Assembly: GCA_020721045.1 (NCBI GenBank)
Contig: DYNN01000003.1
Span: forward strand, 1-64,000
Direction: 5' to 3'
Length of the DNA: 64,000 bases
Origin: Thiomargarita sp.
GTDB lineage: Bacteria; Pseudomonadota; Gammaproteobacteria; Beggiatoales; Beggiatoaceae
The position numbers and the translations under genes are program-made. Position 1 is the stretch's first letter; the number at the start of each line of letters is the position of its first letter. This document shows positions 25,896-35,676 of this stretch, piece after piece. The notes under the pieces are model-generated. The model was not told the origin of the DNA, made no database searches, and worked only from the letters and a program-made list of their open reading frames with translations.

Positions 25896-27803
25896 TTAAT
25901 GCGATTGCCCTAGTGTATAAGGTTCAATGAATTGACAAATGCGTTCTTCTTCAAAATTTTTGGCAAATTGACGAATTTTATGCGTAAAAGGCAGTAATTG
26001 TGGATTTGATTGCTCTAACCGTTCCAATTCGTGGAGAATTTCCCCAATGTCTCCCATCATCGCTAATTCATAAAGTTTGGTGGCTAATTCTGATGAAGGA
26101 CCGAGCAAGTTTATTGAGTCTTCGATTTCCTGAATCTCAACTATGGGTTCTTCATAAATCCACTGAATAGGCAAATGTTTTGATAACAATTCTAATAAAA
26201 CTTCGACGCAAAATGGTTTAGCAATAAAATCATTACAACCAGCCGCAATGCTTTCTTCTTGATGATAATCAAATACACTGGCAGATGCTGCAATAATAGG
26301 AATTTGTTGAAATTTTGGTATCTGACGTAAGCGGCGTACCAATTCAAAACCGTCAAGAATTGGCATGACTAAATCGGTAATAATTAAATCTGGTAATATT
26401 TTCTGTGCCTTTTCTAAACCCTCTTGACCATTTTCAGCTTCAATGATTTCAAAACCAATGGGAGTCAATAAATTTACCATCACCGAACGATTTTCCCATT
26501 TGTCATCTACCACTAAGAAGCGATAGGACTGTCCTTTAAAACCGATGATTAAAGGTTCATTTTTCTCTTTTTCTGTAGAGAAGTGTGAAACTTCAGGCAA
26601 ATCAAGTGCCATCCAAAAAATACTGCCCTTTCCTAATTCACTGTCAACACACAGTTCGCCGCCCATCATTTCGACTAAACGTTTAGTGATTGGTAAACCT
26701 AAACCTGTGCCTTCAATTTTGTGAATATTTTCTCCAATTTGTTGAAAAGGTTCAAAGATTTTCCCCAAATCATCTTTTGCCATGCCAAATCCGGTATCTT
26801 CAATTTGAAAGCGGATTTTGCCGTAGTGTTGTCCAATTTTGAGGCTTACGCCCCCTTTTTCAGTAAATTTAATCGCATTTCCAAGTAAATTAATCAAGAT
26901 TTGCCGTAAGCGTTTTTCATCGGCGTGAACACCCGTAGGTAAAGGCGAAAGTGCTTTATAAATAAAGGAAATTCCCTTTTGTTGTGCCCGCATTTTAAAT
27001 AAATCGGTGACACCTTGAATAAAATCGTTGAAATTAAAATCAGTCGAATAAAGCTCAATTTTACCAGCTTCAATTTTTGATAAGTCTAAGATATCGTTAA
27101 TTAAAGTGAGTAAATATTCACCGCTGCGATGAATAATATTGATGCCTTCATGTTGTTTATCAGATAAACTACGGTCACGCGCTAAAATCTGCGTATAACC
27201 CAAAATACCGTTGAGTGGCGTACGTAATTCATGGCTCATATTTGCAAGAAAAGAGCTTTTCGCTTGATTCGCTATTTCTGCTTTTTCCTTCTCTTGCGCT
27301 AGCACAGTAGTGAGTTCTTCTAATTTTTTATTGCGCTGCATCAATTCCATTTGACTGTCACGCAGCTTGCTAAGTGCCTGTTTTTGCTTGTCTACTTCTC
27401 GATTGAGTGCGTTAAATTGTGCGTTTTTTTCTGTCTGATCGGTACAACGCAAAAGTAAGTAAGCGGGTCGATCAGCAGCGGGCGGTTGTAGTAAGCAGCC
27501 TTCGCAAATAATTTTTTCAGTGACATTACTTCTTTCTACAAGCAATGATAAAGGTTGTAACATGCGGCTACGCGCGCATTTTTTTAAATAATCTTTAAGT
27601 TCTGTGGTTTTATTGACCGAAAGTTCTAGTAGTGATACGCCTGCTGTATTTTCCACACCTAAAAGTTTGGCTGCTTTTTGATTAGTCGCGAGAATATGAC
27701 CGGCTGATGTGCATAAAATTAAAGCATCTCTGCTAAAAGCAAGGCTGAATTGCTGAAATAATTCTGGTGTAATGATATCACTACTCAGCGCGGAAGTATT
27801 CAT
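25896..27803 (-). CDS. Hybrid sensor histidine kinase (PAS-HisKA-HATPase-REC)
   Basis: A 635-aa cytosolic kinase without membrane helices. Order: PAS (about residues 15-130), coiled coil (about 135-180), HisKA with SHELRTP (about 189), HATPase_c (about 290-405, N and G boxes [11 protein letters not shown] and G-T-G-L-G-L), receiver ([13 protein letters not shown] at about 431, phospho-Asp in I-T-D-L-V-M-P), and a C-terminal helical segment of about 100 aa that could be a divergent Hpt-like domain. Its start overlaps the end of the MetOD1-domain gene by 23 bp, so the two proteins are probably translated together and work as a sensor pair. Confidence 0.9.
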   Translation of the reverse strand: MNTSALSSDIITPELFQQFSLAFSRDALILCTSAGHILATNQKAAKLLGVENTAGVSLLELSVNKTTELKDYLKKCARSRMLQPLSLLVERSNVTEKIICEGCLLQPPAADRPAYLLLRCTDQTEKNAQFNALNREVDKQKQALSKLRDSQMELMQRNKKLEELTTVLAQEKEKAEIANQAKSSFLANMSHELRTPLNGILGYTQILARDRSLSDKQHEGINIIHRSGEYLLTLINDILDLSKIEAGKIELYSTDFNFNDFIQGVTDLFKMRAQQKGISFIYKALSPLPTGVHADEKRLRQILINLLGNAIKFTEKGGVSLKIGQHYGKIRFQIEDTGFGMAKDDLGKIFEPFQQIGENIHKIEGTGLGLPITKRLVEMMGGELCVDSELGKGSIFWMALDLPEVSHFSTEKEKNEPLIIGFKGQSYRFLVVDDKWENRSVMVNLLTPIGFEIIEAENGQEGLEKAQKILPDLIITDLVMPILDGFELVRRLRQIPKFQQIPIIAASASVFDYHQEESIAAGCNDFIAKPFCVEVLLELLSKHLPIQWIYEEPIVEIQEIEDSINLLGPSSELATKLYELAMMGDIGEILHELERLEQSNPQLLPFTHKIRQFAKNFEEERICQFIEPYTLGQSH

Positions 27804-28299
27804 TACCTTGGTCTGCGATGGTTTCTGAATTATCTGGGTCTAAATAGACAGTTACACTACATTCACCATCACCATTAGCAATAGTTTTATGCAGGCAGAC
27901 TTTGGCATAACCCAAATTTTCTGCGGCAATAGTACCAAATACGTTAGAGGTCATCATACATAAGGAAGGGCGTCCCGCTACTTTATCTTCAAAGGGACAA
28001 CGTGTGTTACCGAAAACCAGTTTTTCATCGTTTTGGGAAACTGCGTAAAAAGTGCCATTAATACGCGCTTTTAAATCATTCATAACATCAGTGACTTGTT
28101 CTCGATTAAGCGTAGGACAATTTAAAGCGCGGCGATATTCTTGGTTAATCCAATCTCCCATATTTTGTCCAACAATGCTAATATAGCCAGAAGCTTGTTC
28201 GACCCCGACAATATCTTGCAACACACCCGATAATTCACGCAATAGACTACGTAAAAATAAGTCCCGTTCTAATGGAACATTCGCTTCTGATGCTTTCAT
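27781..28299 (-). CDS. MetOD1-type (methanogen output domain 1) sensor protein
   Basis: A 172-aa protein. The C-terminal half has R-C-P-F-E...[21 protein letters not shown] and [11 protein letters not shown], the Cys-containing pattern of methanogen output domain 1 proteins. The three spaced cysteines (CPF, SLC, GEC) suggest a metal or redox centre, but this is inference. The gene overlaps the hybrid kinase that follows, so it probably provides that kinase with a sensory input. The ATG start lies at 28299. The family assignment is from motif memory. Confidence 0.7.
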   Translation of the reverse strand: MKASEANVPLERDLFLRSLLRELSGVLQDIVGVEQASGYISIVGQNMGDWINQEYRRALNCPTLNREQVTDVMNDLKARINGTFYAVSQNDEKLVFGNTRCPFEDKVAGRPSLCMMTSNVFGTIAAENLGYAKVCLHKTIANGDGECSVTVYLDPDNSETIADQGNEYFRAE

Positions 28300-28372
28300 T
28301 GTTATTTTTTCCGGTTATTTTTTCTTAGGAAATGCTAGGATCGCTAACATTTACTAACTGCTACGTTACTTT

Positions 28373-28404
28373 GCGGGATGTTACCTATTTCAAGTAACAT
28401 CCGC
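28373..28404 (-). terminator. Strong hairpin downstream of ccoP
   Basis: GCGGGATGTTAC (28373-28384) pairs with GTAACATCCGC (28394-28404) with one bulged G. It lies 27 bp after the ccoP stop codon and before the MetOD1 gene start. There is no clear U-run, so it may act as a read-through barrier or mRNA stabiliser. Confidence 0.55.
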
Positions 28405-28431
28405 TAAATACTTGTTTAACAATTATAAAAA

Positions 28432-29373
28432 CTATTTATTAACTGACAAACTATAGATGTAAGTTGCTAATAAATGTACTTTTGCTTTACCTAAGAAATC
28501 GCCATGAGCGGGCATTTTGCCTTGACGACCTTTGGCTAAAGTGAGTTTGATATCAGCTTCAGTACCACCATATAACCAAGTTTTATCAGTTAAATTAGGT
28601 GCGCCCATGGCTTGTGTACCTTTTCCTTCTGGACCGTGACAAGCAACACAAGTTTTTGTGGTAAATAATTCTTTACCTTTGGTAATTACTTCTGCACTAG
28701 GACTTGCACTGCCACTCAAGCTTAAAACGTAAGGGGCTAAGGTATTGATCTCATCTTCACTTAAATTCAAATTAGGCATAGCACCTTGACGACCTTTCAT
28801 AATGCTGGTTTCAATTGCTTTGGAATCATTACCCCATAACCAGTCATCGTCGGTTAAATTGGGAAAACCTTTGACGCCGCGCGCATCTGAACCATGACAA
28901 ACTGTACAGTAGGTCGCAAACAGCCGTTGACCAATCTCTACCGCTGTTTTGTCTTTGGCTAATTCTTCAATTGCCGTTTCTTGATATTTTTCGTAAATAG
29001 GATCGTATTTAGTTTTAGCCGCTTTCATTTCTTGTTCATAGGTTTTGACTTCTGTCGATTCCCATAAACCTTTATACGAACCTAAACCTGGGTAAACGAT
29101 TAGGTAAAAAATACCAAATATCAATGTGATGTGGAACATTTGTAACCACCACATAGGTAAGGGATTATTTAATTCTTCTAAATTTTCATCCCAAACATGT
29201 CCCATGGTTTCAATCTTTTCGTTAGATTTAGGACGATTACCTGACATCCAAATGATTAAAAATAAACAGCCTGCAATACCACCCAAAGTAGGGATAATAA
29301 TAAACCATTCCCAAAATTGGCTAGTAAACATCTGGTTATCAAACCAATGGCTGTTAAACAAACTATCAAACAT
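28432..29373 (-). CDS. ccoP: cbb3-type cytochrome c oxidase subunit III, CcoP
   Basis: A 313-aa diheme subunit that passes electrons to the CcoN/CcoO core. Two membrane helices lie in the N-terminal 110 residues, joined by M-G-H-V-W-D-E-N-L-E-E-L-N-N-P-L-P-M-W-W. Two cytochrome c domains follow with C-T-V-C-H and C-V-A-C-H heme sites and Met ligands (e.g. G-R-Q-G-A-M-P, G-R-Q-G-K-M-P). I use the ATG at 29373, which has AAGGAGAAGC in front and overlaps the ccoQ stop by 8 bp; the longer reading frame to 29409 is unlikely. It is the last gene of ccoNOQP. Confidence 0.95.
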   Translation of the reverse strand: MFDSLFNSHWFDNQMFTSQFWEWFIIIPTLGGIAGCLFLIIWMSGNRPKSNEKIETMGHVWDENLEELNNPLPMWWLQMFHITLIFGIFYLIVYPGLGSYKGLWESTEVKTYEQEMKAAKTKYDPIYEKYQETAIEELAKDKTAVEIGQRLFATYCTVCHGSDARGVKGFPNLTDDDWLWGNDSKAIETSIMKGRQGAMPNLNLSEDEINTLAPYVLSLSGSASPSAEVITKGKELFTTKTCVACHGPEGKGTQAMGAPNLTDKTWLYGGTEADIKLTLAKGRQGKMPAHGDFLGKAKVHLLATYIYSLSVNK

Positions 29374-29557
29374 TATGCTTCTCCTTAACTGTTGTTTCCA
29401 CTGTATCATCGTCGTCTAGGGGGAGGCGTGCAGCTTCGTCAAAGTCTTGTTTACGCTTGCTGCTATACGCCCATACAATTATCCCTAAAAAAATAATGAT
29501 GGCGACGATGGTTAATATTGAGTGAACTGATGCTGAAAACTCAGAGATTTGAATCAC
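29366..29557 (-). CDS. ccoQ: cbb3-type cytochrome c oxidase subunit CcoQ
   Basis: A 63-aa single-span membrane protein (helix at about residues 13-32, ILTIVAIIIFLGIIVWAYSS) followed by a charged tail (D-F-D-E-A-A-R-L-P-L-D-D-D-D). CcoQ stabilises the oxidase complex. It starts with GTG immediately after the ccoO stop codon and overlaps ccoP, so translation is probably coupled. Confidence 0.9.
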   Translation of the reverse strand: MIQISEFSASVHSILTIVAIIIFLGIIVWAYSSKRKQDFDEAARLPLDDDDTVETTVKEKHNV

Positions 29558-30172
29558 TTATCGCACCGTCTTAATGGTTGTACCTAAATTTTGTAAATAA
29601 GCGATCATGGCATCCAAACCCGTTTTGCCTTCTAACGCTTTAGCTGCGCCTTGAATTTCTTCTTCAGTATAAGGGTGTCCATATACGTCTTTGAGTAAAC
29701 GCATTTTCTTTTCAATCAGTGGTTCATTCAAGGGTTCTTGTAACCAAGGATAGCCAGGCATGACAGATTCTGGTACAACGGCACGTGGGTTAATCAAATG
29801 GGCTCGATGCCATTCGTCACTGTAACGTCCACCCACTCTATGTAAGTCCGGTCCTGTTCTCTTTGATCCCCATTGGAATGGATGATCATAGATAAATTCT
29901 CCAGCGACTGAGTAGTGTCCATAACGCTCTGTTTCTGCTCTAAAAGGGCGTATCATTTGCGAATGACACAGATAACAGCCTTCGCTGACGTAAATATCTC
30001 GTCCAGCAAGTTGTAGTGCTGAATAAGGTTTTAATCCTTCAACGGGTTGCGTAGTGGAATTCATAAAAAATAAAGGTACGATTTGTACTAATCCGCCGAC
30101 ACTCACTAGAATAGTGATTAGTACTATCATTAATCCAATATTTTTTTCAACTTTTTCATGACCATTGGACAT
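29558..30172 (-). CDS. ccoO: cbb3-type cytochrome c oxidase subunit II, CcoO
   Basis: A 204-aa membrane-anchored monoheme cytochrome. The N-terminal helix is at about residues 11-35. The heme motif lies in [14 protein letters not shown]. Typical blocks [11 protein letters not shown] and [14 protein letters not shown] and the Met ligand in V-M-P-G-Y-P-W-L are present. It passes electrons from CcoP to CcoN. It starts 18 bp after ccoN. Confidence 0.96.
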   Translation of the reverse strand: MSNGHEKVEKNIGLMIVLITILVSVGGLVQIVPLFFMNSTTQPVEGLKPYSALQLAGRDIYVSEGCYLCHSQMIRPFRAETERYGHYSVAGEFIYDHPFQWGSKRTGPDLHRVGGRYSDEWHRAHLINPRAVVPESVMPGYPWLQEPLNEPLIEKKMRLLKDVYGHPYTEEEIQGAAKALEGKTGLDAMIAYLQNLGTTIKTVR

Positions 30173-30190
30173 GTATCAGGTCTCCTTAAT

Positions 30191-31621
30191 TTAATGAGCT
30201 AAAGCAGGTTCTGGGATGCTGTCTTTCACGTTGCTGTATTTAGCACCTGTGACAGTCATTAAGACGTTGTACGCCATAATCAAAGTGCCTGTGAGGAATA
30301 GTGCGCCGCCTACAAACCGCGTTACGTAGAATGGATGCATGGCTACTACTGATTCAACGAAGCTGTAAGTCAAAGTGCCGTCTGCGTTAACTGCACGCCA
30401 CATGAGTCCTTGCATTATTCCTGATACCCACATTGCTGATATGTATAAAACAACTCCAATAGTTGCTGCCCAGAAATGCCATTCGACTAGTTTGAGGCTG
30501 TATAGTTCTCTGCCAAATACCCGTGGTATGAGATAGTACAAGCTACCCATGCTAATCATTGCGACCCAGCCTAATGCGCCTGAGTGTACGTGTCCAATTG
30601 TCCAGTCAGTATAGTGGGATAAAGAATTGACTGTTTTAATTGCCATCATTGGTCCTTCAAAAGTTGACATTCCATAGAAAGAAATTGCAACAATTAAGAA
30701 ACGCAACACAGGATCACTACGTAATTTTTCCCAAGCACCAGATAAGGTCATGATACCGTTGATCATACCGCCCCAAGAAGGTGCTAATAAAATTAAAGAC
30801 ATTACCATACCTAAAGATTGCGCCCAATCAGGTAATGCAGTGTAATGTAAATGGTGAGGACCTGCCCAAATGTAGGTGAAAATTAACGCCCAAAAGTGAA
30901 CGATGGATAAACGATAGGAATAAACTGGACGATTAGCTTGTTTGGGTACAAAATAATACATCATACCTAAGAATCCAGCAGTTAAGAAGAAACCGACTGC
31001 ATTATGACCATACCACCATTGTAACATGGCATCTTGAGCACCTGAAAAAGCAGAATAAGATTTCATGCCAGTCCACTCAACAGGTACTGCAAGATTATTA
31101 AAAATGTGCAATATAGCGATGGTGATAATAAATGCACCATAAAACCAATTGGCAACATAGATATGTGGCGTTTTACGTTTTGCAATAGTGCCAAAAAACA
31201 CGATAGCATAAGTAACCCAAATCACAGCAATTAAAAGATCAATAGGCCATTCTAATTCAGCATATTCTCTACTTTGAGTAATTCCTAAAGGAAAACTGAC
31301 AGCAGCTAATAAAATAACAAGTTGCCAACCCCAAAAGGTAACAGCAGCTAATTTATCTGAAATGAGTCTGGTGTGACAGGTACGTTGTACCACATAGTAA
31401 GAAGTCGCAAATAAAGCACAGCCACCGAATGCAAAAATAACCGCATTGGTGTGTAAAGGACGTAATCGACCAAAAGCTAGATAAGGAATATCAAAATTTA
31501 ACCAAGGCCAAGCAAGCTCTGCAGCAATAAAAACACCTACACTCATACCGACAATGCCCCAGACAATTGTCATGATGGCAAATTGTCTCACAACTTTATA
31601 ATTATAGGTTGCTGTTTCCAC
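30191..31621 (-). CDS. ccoN: cbb3-type cytochrome c oxidase catalytic subunit I, CcoN
   Basis: A 476-aa heme-copper oxidase subunit with twelve expected helices that carries the heme b/b3-CuB centre reducing O2 at high affinity. Visible landmarks: [14 protein letters not shown] (low-spin heme His), [13 protein letters not shown] (CuB His and the cross-linked Tyr region), G-P-H-H-L-H-Y (CuB His pair) and [12 protein letters not shown] (heme ligands). It starts with GTG, with AGGAG upstream. It heads the ccoNOQP operon, which suits microaerobic life. I see no perfect FNR box upstream. Confidence 0.96.
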   Translation of the reverse strand: METATYNYKVVRQFAIMTIVWGIVGMSVGVFIAAELAWPWLNFDIPYLAFGRLRPLHTNAVIFAFGGCALFATSYYVVQRTCHTRLISDKLAAVTFWGWQLVILLAAVSFPLGITQSREYAELEWPIDLLIAVIWVTYAIVFFGTIAKRKTPHIYVANWFYGAFIITIAILHIFNNLAVPVEWTGMKSYSAFSGAQDAMLQWWYGHNAVGFFLTAGFLGMMYYFVPKQANRPVYSYRLSIVHFWALIFTYIWAGPHHLHYTALPDWAQSLGMVMSLILLAPSWGGMINGIMTLSGAWEKLRSDPVLRFLIVAISFYGMSTFEGPMMAIKTVNSLSHYTDWTIGHVHSGALGWVAMISMGSLYYLIPRVFGRELYSLKLVEWHFWAATIGVVLYISAMWVSGIMQGLMWRAVNADGTLTYSFVESVVAMHPFYVTRFVGGALFLTGTLIMAYNVLMTVTGAKYSNVKDSIPEPALAH

Positions 31622-31954
31622 TATATTTTTCTCCTGTGAGTAAATAAATTTAAAAAAAAATTATATAGTTGTCTTAAAGTTAGCAAATAGTATTGACAAC
31701 TGCCTATTTATGCAAACTTAATGGATTATCTTAATAAGATAGTGGTCTAACAATGATATTAAGAAATTTAGAATGTACTTAGAAGTTAAATATTGTAGTA
31801 CTTGTTGTAGCGATTGACTACTGAATTATTATTTATTACTTCATTTTTGAATAAATCGCAAATAGTTACATTAACTTTATGATCTACAAATTATTAATTA
31901 ACGTAAGTTCGATATGGACAATAAATATTTACATTTTCTGAAAAATAAGCGTCG
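31622..31954. other. Intergenic region upstream of ccoN
   Basis: AT-rich gap between the cbb3 operon start and the end of the 1027-aa kinase gene. It must contain the ccoN promoter on the minus strand. I found no clear TTGAT-N4-ATCAA FNR site, no RNA gene and no reading frame worth reporting. Confidence 0.5.
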
Positions 31955-34900
31955 TTAATTCTTCAATCTAACTATTTCAATAGTATGAATAAGTTCTTTT
32001 AAATCAACAGGTTTACTAATATATTGCGTTGCACCTATTGACAAACAACGTTCGCTATCACCCGGCATAGCCAAAGCGGTCAGTGCAATAATAGGAATAT
32101 TAATGAGATCAGAATAAGTACGTATTTGTTTAATTGCGTCTAATCCATTCATGACCGGCATTTGAATATCCATCAAAATAATATCGGGTATCGTCCTACA
32201 AGCTTGTTCTACCGCCTCTAAGCCATTGCGCGCAAGCATGAGTCGATAGCCTTTTAATTGTAAATAAGATGAAATGGCATTAATATTTTCTTGATTATCT
32301 TCTGCCAATAAAATTAATGGATGATAATGATCGTTTCCATCTGAATGATTAGACAAGTAATATTTATTTTTATCATCTATTTTATTTTCAGTTGATTCTA
32401 ACCAAGGTAGAGAAATAATAAACTGACTACCTTCACCTAACGTGCTTTCAACAGAGATTGTGCCATTATGTTTTTCGGTCAAACGACGCACTAAGGCAAG
32501 CCCTAATCCTGTACCGCCGTGCCGTCTGGCTAAACTACTGTCTATTTGGACAAAAGGCTTAAACAAAATGCTCTTATTTGCTTCCGCAATTCCAATACCG
32601 GTATCCCACACAGTGATTTTTACAACTTTAGTGATCTTATTAAGCTCGGTTTTTAAACCAATTTCTCCACCTTCTTCAGTAAATTTTACCGCATTACTGA
32701 GTAAATTGACCAAAACTTGTTTTAAACAACGTTCATCTGCTTGAATAGATTCGTTTAAGTGATTAAAATATGAGTAAATTTTTATTCGCTTTTTATAAGC
32801 CATATGTTTGACAAATTCTAAGCTGGCTTGGCAAATTTCTTTTAAAATTACGGTTTCAATATCTAATTCTAGTTTTCCTGCCTCGATTTTAGATAAATTT
32901 AAAATATCGTTAATTAATGTCAATAAGTGTCGCCCGCTGGTTTCAATACTGTGTAAAAATTTTAGCTGCTTGTCATTCAAGGGACCATAAACTTGTTCTT
33001 GTAAACCTTCAGATAAAGCTAAGATGGCATTTAATGGTGTGCGTAATTCGTGACTCATATTGGCGAGAAATTCATCTTTCAATCGTGATGTGCGCGCTAA
33101 TTCGGCATTGGCAAGACTTAATTCATAGGTTTTATGGCGTAACGTAATATCTCGATCAATACCACGATAACCTGTTAACCTGTTATCAATATCAAACACA
33201 GGAATACCACTACTTTCACAAATAATAATATGCCCATTTTTATGAATTACATTATTTTCTAAATATTCAAAAGGCTTACAATTATTTGAAATATCAGTAA
33301 ATATAGATTTAACCCGCACAGCCTCTGCCGGTAGCATCAAATCAAACGGTGTTTTTCCGATAATTTCATCTGGCATATAGCCTAAAATATGCGTCACTTT
33401 TGGGCTAACATAAGTATAAATCCCCTGCGCATCAATCTCCCACACCCAATCACTACTTGCTTCAACTAAGGTACGAAAACGTTCTTCTGCTTGTCGCAAT
33501 ACCACTTCTACTTGTTTTCGTTCAGTAATATCAACCAATGTGCCAATAAAACCGATAATGTAATTTTGATTGTTATATTCAGGCACAGCTTGTCCAAATA
33601 CCCAAGTGATTTTATTAGGTTGAATTTGAAAGCGAAATTCAGCTTCAAAAGGTTGTTCGTGTTTAACTGTGCGTATCCAAGCACGTAATACATTATTTCG
33701 ATCATCTGGGTAAATCGCATTAAACCACTGTTGATTAATGGCTTGTTCCATAGTGATACCAGTAATTTGTTGTAACCGCTTATTCACATAGGTGCAATTT
33801 CCCTGAATATCCGCATGAAAAATGCCTATCGGTGACAACTCCGTCAAATTTTGATAACGTTTTTCACTTTCTAATAAAGCCAATTCTGCTTGTTTTTGCT
33901 TAGTGATATCTCTCTCTATTGCAATATATTGGGTAATATAACGGGTTTCATCGCAGATCGGTTGAATTTCCATGGCTAACCAAAATTCGGTTCCATCCTT
34001 TTTATAATTCAAAATCTCAACTTGAAAACCACGTCCACTTTGCAAACCTTGATGTATCATCTTGATAGTACGTGGATCAGTTGCCGGTCCTTGCAAAATA
34101 GCCCCCGGTTTTTTATTAAGTACTTCATCCAAGGTATAACCAGTAACTCGGGTAAAACCATCATTAACCCATTCAATTTTACCCAAATGATCAGAAATAA
34201 TAACAACATTATCTGTATTTTTCGCAACCAAAGCCAATTTTTTAGTTTCTGCTTGGCTATGATCTAGCATATTTAACATGATATTTAATGTATTTGCCAT
34301 CGTGCCAATTTCATCATGGCTTACTAATGGAATATAAACCGCTTTATTACCGTGGGAACGCTGTGAAATAGTTTGTTCAATCAATTTAATAGGATGTAAT
34401 ACCACATGATTAAACAACAAATATACCAAATAAACGACAACGGTTACTAATATAAACCCCCAAATTAATATTAATTTTTCTACTGTATATATAAATTGAC
34501 GAATAATTGAAGCATCAGTAGAGATAAAAATAGAATTTTTCGGTGAACAATAAAGCGTATCGTTGCTATTGCTATTAATTGTGGAAACAACATTATTTTC
34601 ACAAAACGCGGATAACTGTTCAAAATGAGTTATCCAATCTTTTAACAGCGATTTAGCTGAGTGATTTGATTTAAGAAATGTAATTGTTTTACCTAACCAA
34701 ACTTCTTGATTAGTAGCAATTATTTTATTGGATTCTTTGTCTACTGCGAGAATAAGCGTAATTTCTCTATATTGTGCAATTGCTTCAATAATTATTTTTA
34801 ATTCAATTGGATCGGAAATTTTATCAAAAATTTGATACACCGCACGAGTAATTTGTTTAGAATTTTCAACCTGTTGAATTGTTAATTTATTCAATAATGT

Positions 34901-35038
34901 ATGCGTAATAATTAGGGTAAAAGCAATAACTGCAATAAATCCTAATGAGATGATAGGCGTAATTAATTTCCAGCGTAAAGAAACTTGCTTGTTTAAATAA
35001 CTATTTGTTTTATAAAGCATCTTAATGGTTAATGACAC
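31955..35038 (-). CDS. Hybrid histidine kinase with HAMP and three PAS domains
   Basis: A 1027-aa membrane-bound kinase. Helices at about residues 25-50 and 188-212 flank a periplasmic sensor domain containing two Cys (A-F-C-E-N, L-Y-C-S-P). HAMP (about 212-262) and three PAS/PAC units (about 268-385, 392-512, 515-642) follow. Next come HisKA with SHELRTP (about 659), HATPase_c (about 765-885, G-T-G-L-G-L) and a receiver (LAEDNQEN at about 909, phospho-Asp in I-L-M-D-I-Q-M-P). The ligand is unknown. It stands alone on the minus strand and is divergent from the DUF1294 gene. Confidence 0.92.
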   Translation of the reverse strand: MSLTIKMLYKTNSYLNKQVSLRWKLITPIISLGFIAVIAFTLIITHTLLNKLTIQQVENSKQITRAVYQIFDKISDPIELKIIIEAIAQYREITLILAVDKESNKIIATNQEVWLGKTITFLKSNHSAKSLLKDWITHFEQLSAFCENNVVSTINSNSNDTLYCSPKNSIFISTDASIIRQFIYTVEKLILIWGFILVTVVVYLVYLLFNHVVLHPIKLIEQTISQRSHGNKAVYIPLVSHDEIGTMANTLNIMLNMLDHSQAETKKLALVAKNTDNVVIISDHLGKIEWVNDGFTRVTGYTLDEVLNKKPGAILQGPATDPRTIKMIHQGLQSGRGFQVEILNYKKDGTEFWLAMEIQPICDETRYITQYIAIERDITKQKQAELALLESEKRYQNLTELSPIGIFHADIQGNCTYVNKRLQQITGITMEQAINQQWFNAIYPDDRNNVLRAWIRTVKHEQPFEAEFRFQIQPNKITWVFGQAVPEYNNQNYIIGFIGTLVDITERKQVEVVLRQAEERFRTLVEASSDWVWEIDAQGIYTYVSPKVTHILGYMPDEIIGKTPFDLMLPAEAVRVKSIFTDISNNCKPFEYLENNVIHKNGHIIICESSGIPVFDIDNRLTGYRGIDRDITLRHKTYELSLANAELARTSRLKDEFLANMSHELRTPLNAILALSEGLQEQVYGPLNDKQLKFLHSIETSGRHLLTLINDILNLSKIEAGKLELDIETVILKEICQASLEFVKHMAYKKRIKIYSYFNHLNESIQADERCLKQVLVNLLSNAVKFTEEGGEIGLKTELNKITKVVKITVWDTGIGIAEANKSILFKPFVQIDSSLARRHGGTGLGLALVRRLTEKHNGTISVESTLGEGSQFIISLPWLESTENKIDDKNKYYLSNHSDGNDHYHPLILLAEDNQENINAISSYLQLKGYRLMLARNGLEAVEQACRTIPDIILMDIQMPVMNGLDAIKQIRTYSDLINIPIIALTALAMPGDSERCLSIGATQYISKPVDLKELIHTIEIVRLKN

Positions 35039-35085
35039 TCATGACTTCATTTCATAATTCAAATTCATTGCTGCAACTAGTAAGC

Positions 35086-35114
35086 ATAGGGCGCAATACG
35101 CTAATGCACCCTAT
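35086..35114. repeat. REP-like palindrome, family B, copy 1 (imperfect)
   Basis: CATAGGGCGCAATACGCTAATGC followed by ACCCTA. It is an imperfect version of the GGCGCAATA / TATTGCGCC palindrome seen at 46519-46546 and 53262-53288. It lies between two divergent genes. Confidence 0.6.
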
Positions 35115-35200
35115 AAATTACGCCTTACACGGGTTATAATAATCCGACTCTTATTGGAATATTTTCGTCGAACTCACGTTAGGATAGATTATTTATATAA

Positions 35201-35569
35201 ATGGCTGTTTCATCTAATAAAAATAAATTAAATTGGTTTTTGATCGTCATGGTATCATTACCTTTAATTTTTTCTGCTTATGCAATGATTTTAAAGAATA
35301 ATTTTATTTTTATTATTGTTTATATTGCATTAAGTTTAGTCACATTTATTGTGTATATTGTGGATAAGAATCGCGCGATTAAGCAACAATGGCGAATTCC
35401 TGAATTTACCTTACACATGCTTGAATTGTCAGGTGGATGGGCTGGTGGATTAGTTGCTCAACATTACTTTCGCCATAAAAACAAAAAGTTATCATACCAA
35501 TTGATTTTTTGGTCAATTGTAGGTATTCATATGGTAGGATGGATTTTATATATCATCTATTTTAGATAA
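35201..35569 (+). CDS. DUF1294 family membrane protein
   Basis: A 122-aa protein with three to four hydrophobic helices (about residues 12-30, 35-52, 76-88, 98-118). The signature of the family is visible: D-K-N-R-A (about 56), W-R-I-P-E-F-T-L-H-M-L-E-L-S-G-G-W-A-G-G and Y-F-R-H-K-N-K-K-L-S-Y. DUF1294 proteins are small inner-membrane proteins of unknown role, sometimes fused to cold-shock domains; no such domain is present here. It is divergent from the kinase gene and convergent with tex. Confidence 0.85.
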   Translation: MAVSSNKNKLNWFLIVMVSLPLIFSAYAMILKNNFIFIIVYIALSLVTFIVYIVDKNRAIKQQWRIPEFTLHMLELSGGWAGGLVAQHYFRHKNKKLSYQLIFWSIVGIHMVGWILYIIYFR

Positions 35570-35590
35570 TTGATTTAAAATCGTACTTAC

Positions 35591-35627
35591 ATTCAGTGCA
35601 GCATTTAAATCTTCATCTGCACTGAAT
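35591..35627. terminator. Bidirectional hairpin between the DUF1294 and tex genes
   Basis: Perfect 11-bp inverted repeat ATTCAGTGCAG (35591-35601) and CTGCACTGAAT (35617-35627) with a 15-nt loop. It lies between two convergent genes. Confidence 0.65.
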
Positions 35628-35676
35628 CCTTCCACTGTTACATTGTTGAATTGTCAACTATTTTGGTAATAAAAGA

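Noticed and set aside
31622-31720. Possible FNR box upstream of ccoN
   Set aside because: Only a TTGAC half-like sequence is present; the second half-site does not fit TTGAT-N4-ATCAA.
32442-32744. A 100-aa plus-strand reading frame inside the 1027-aa kinase gene
   Set aside because: Antisense to the conserved HATPase region; typical shadow.
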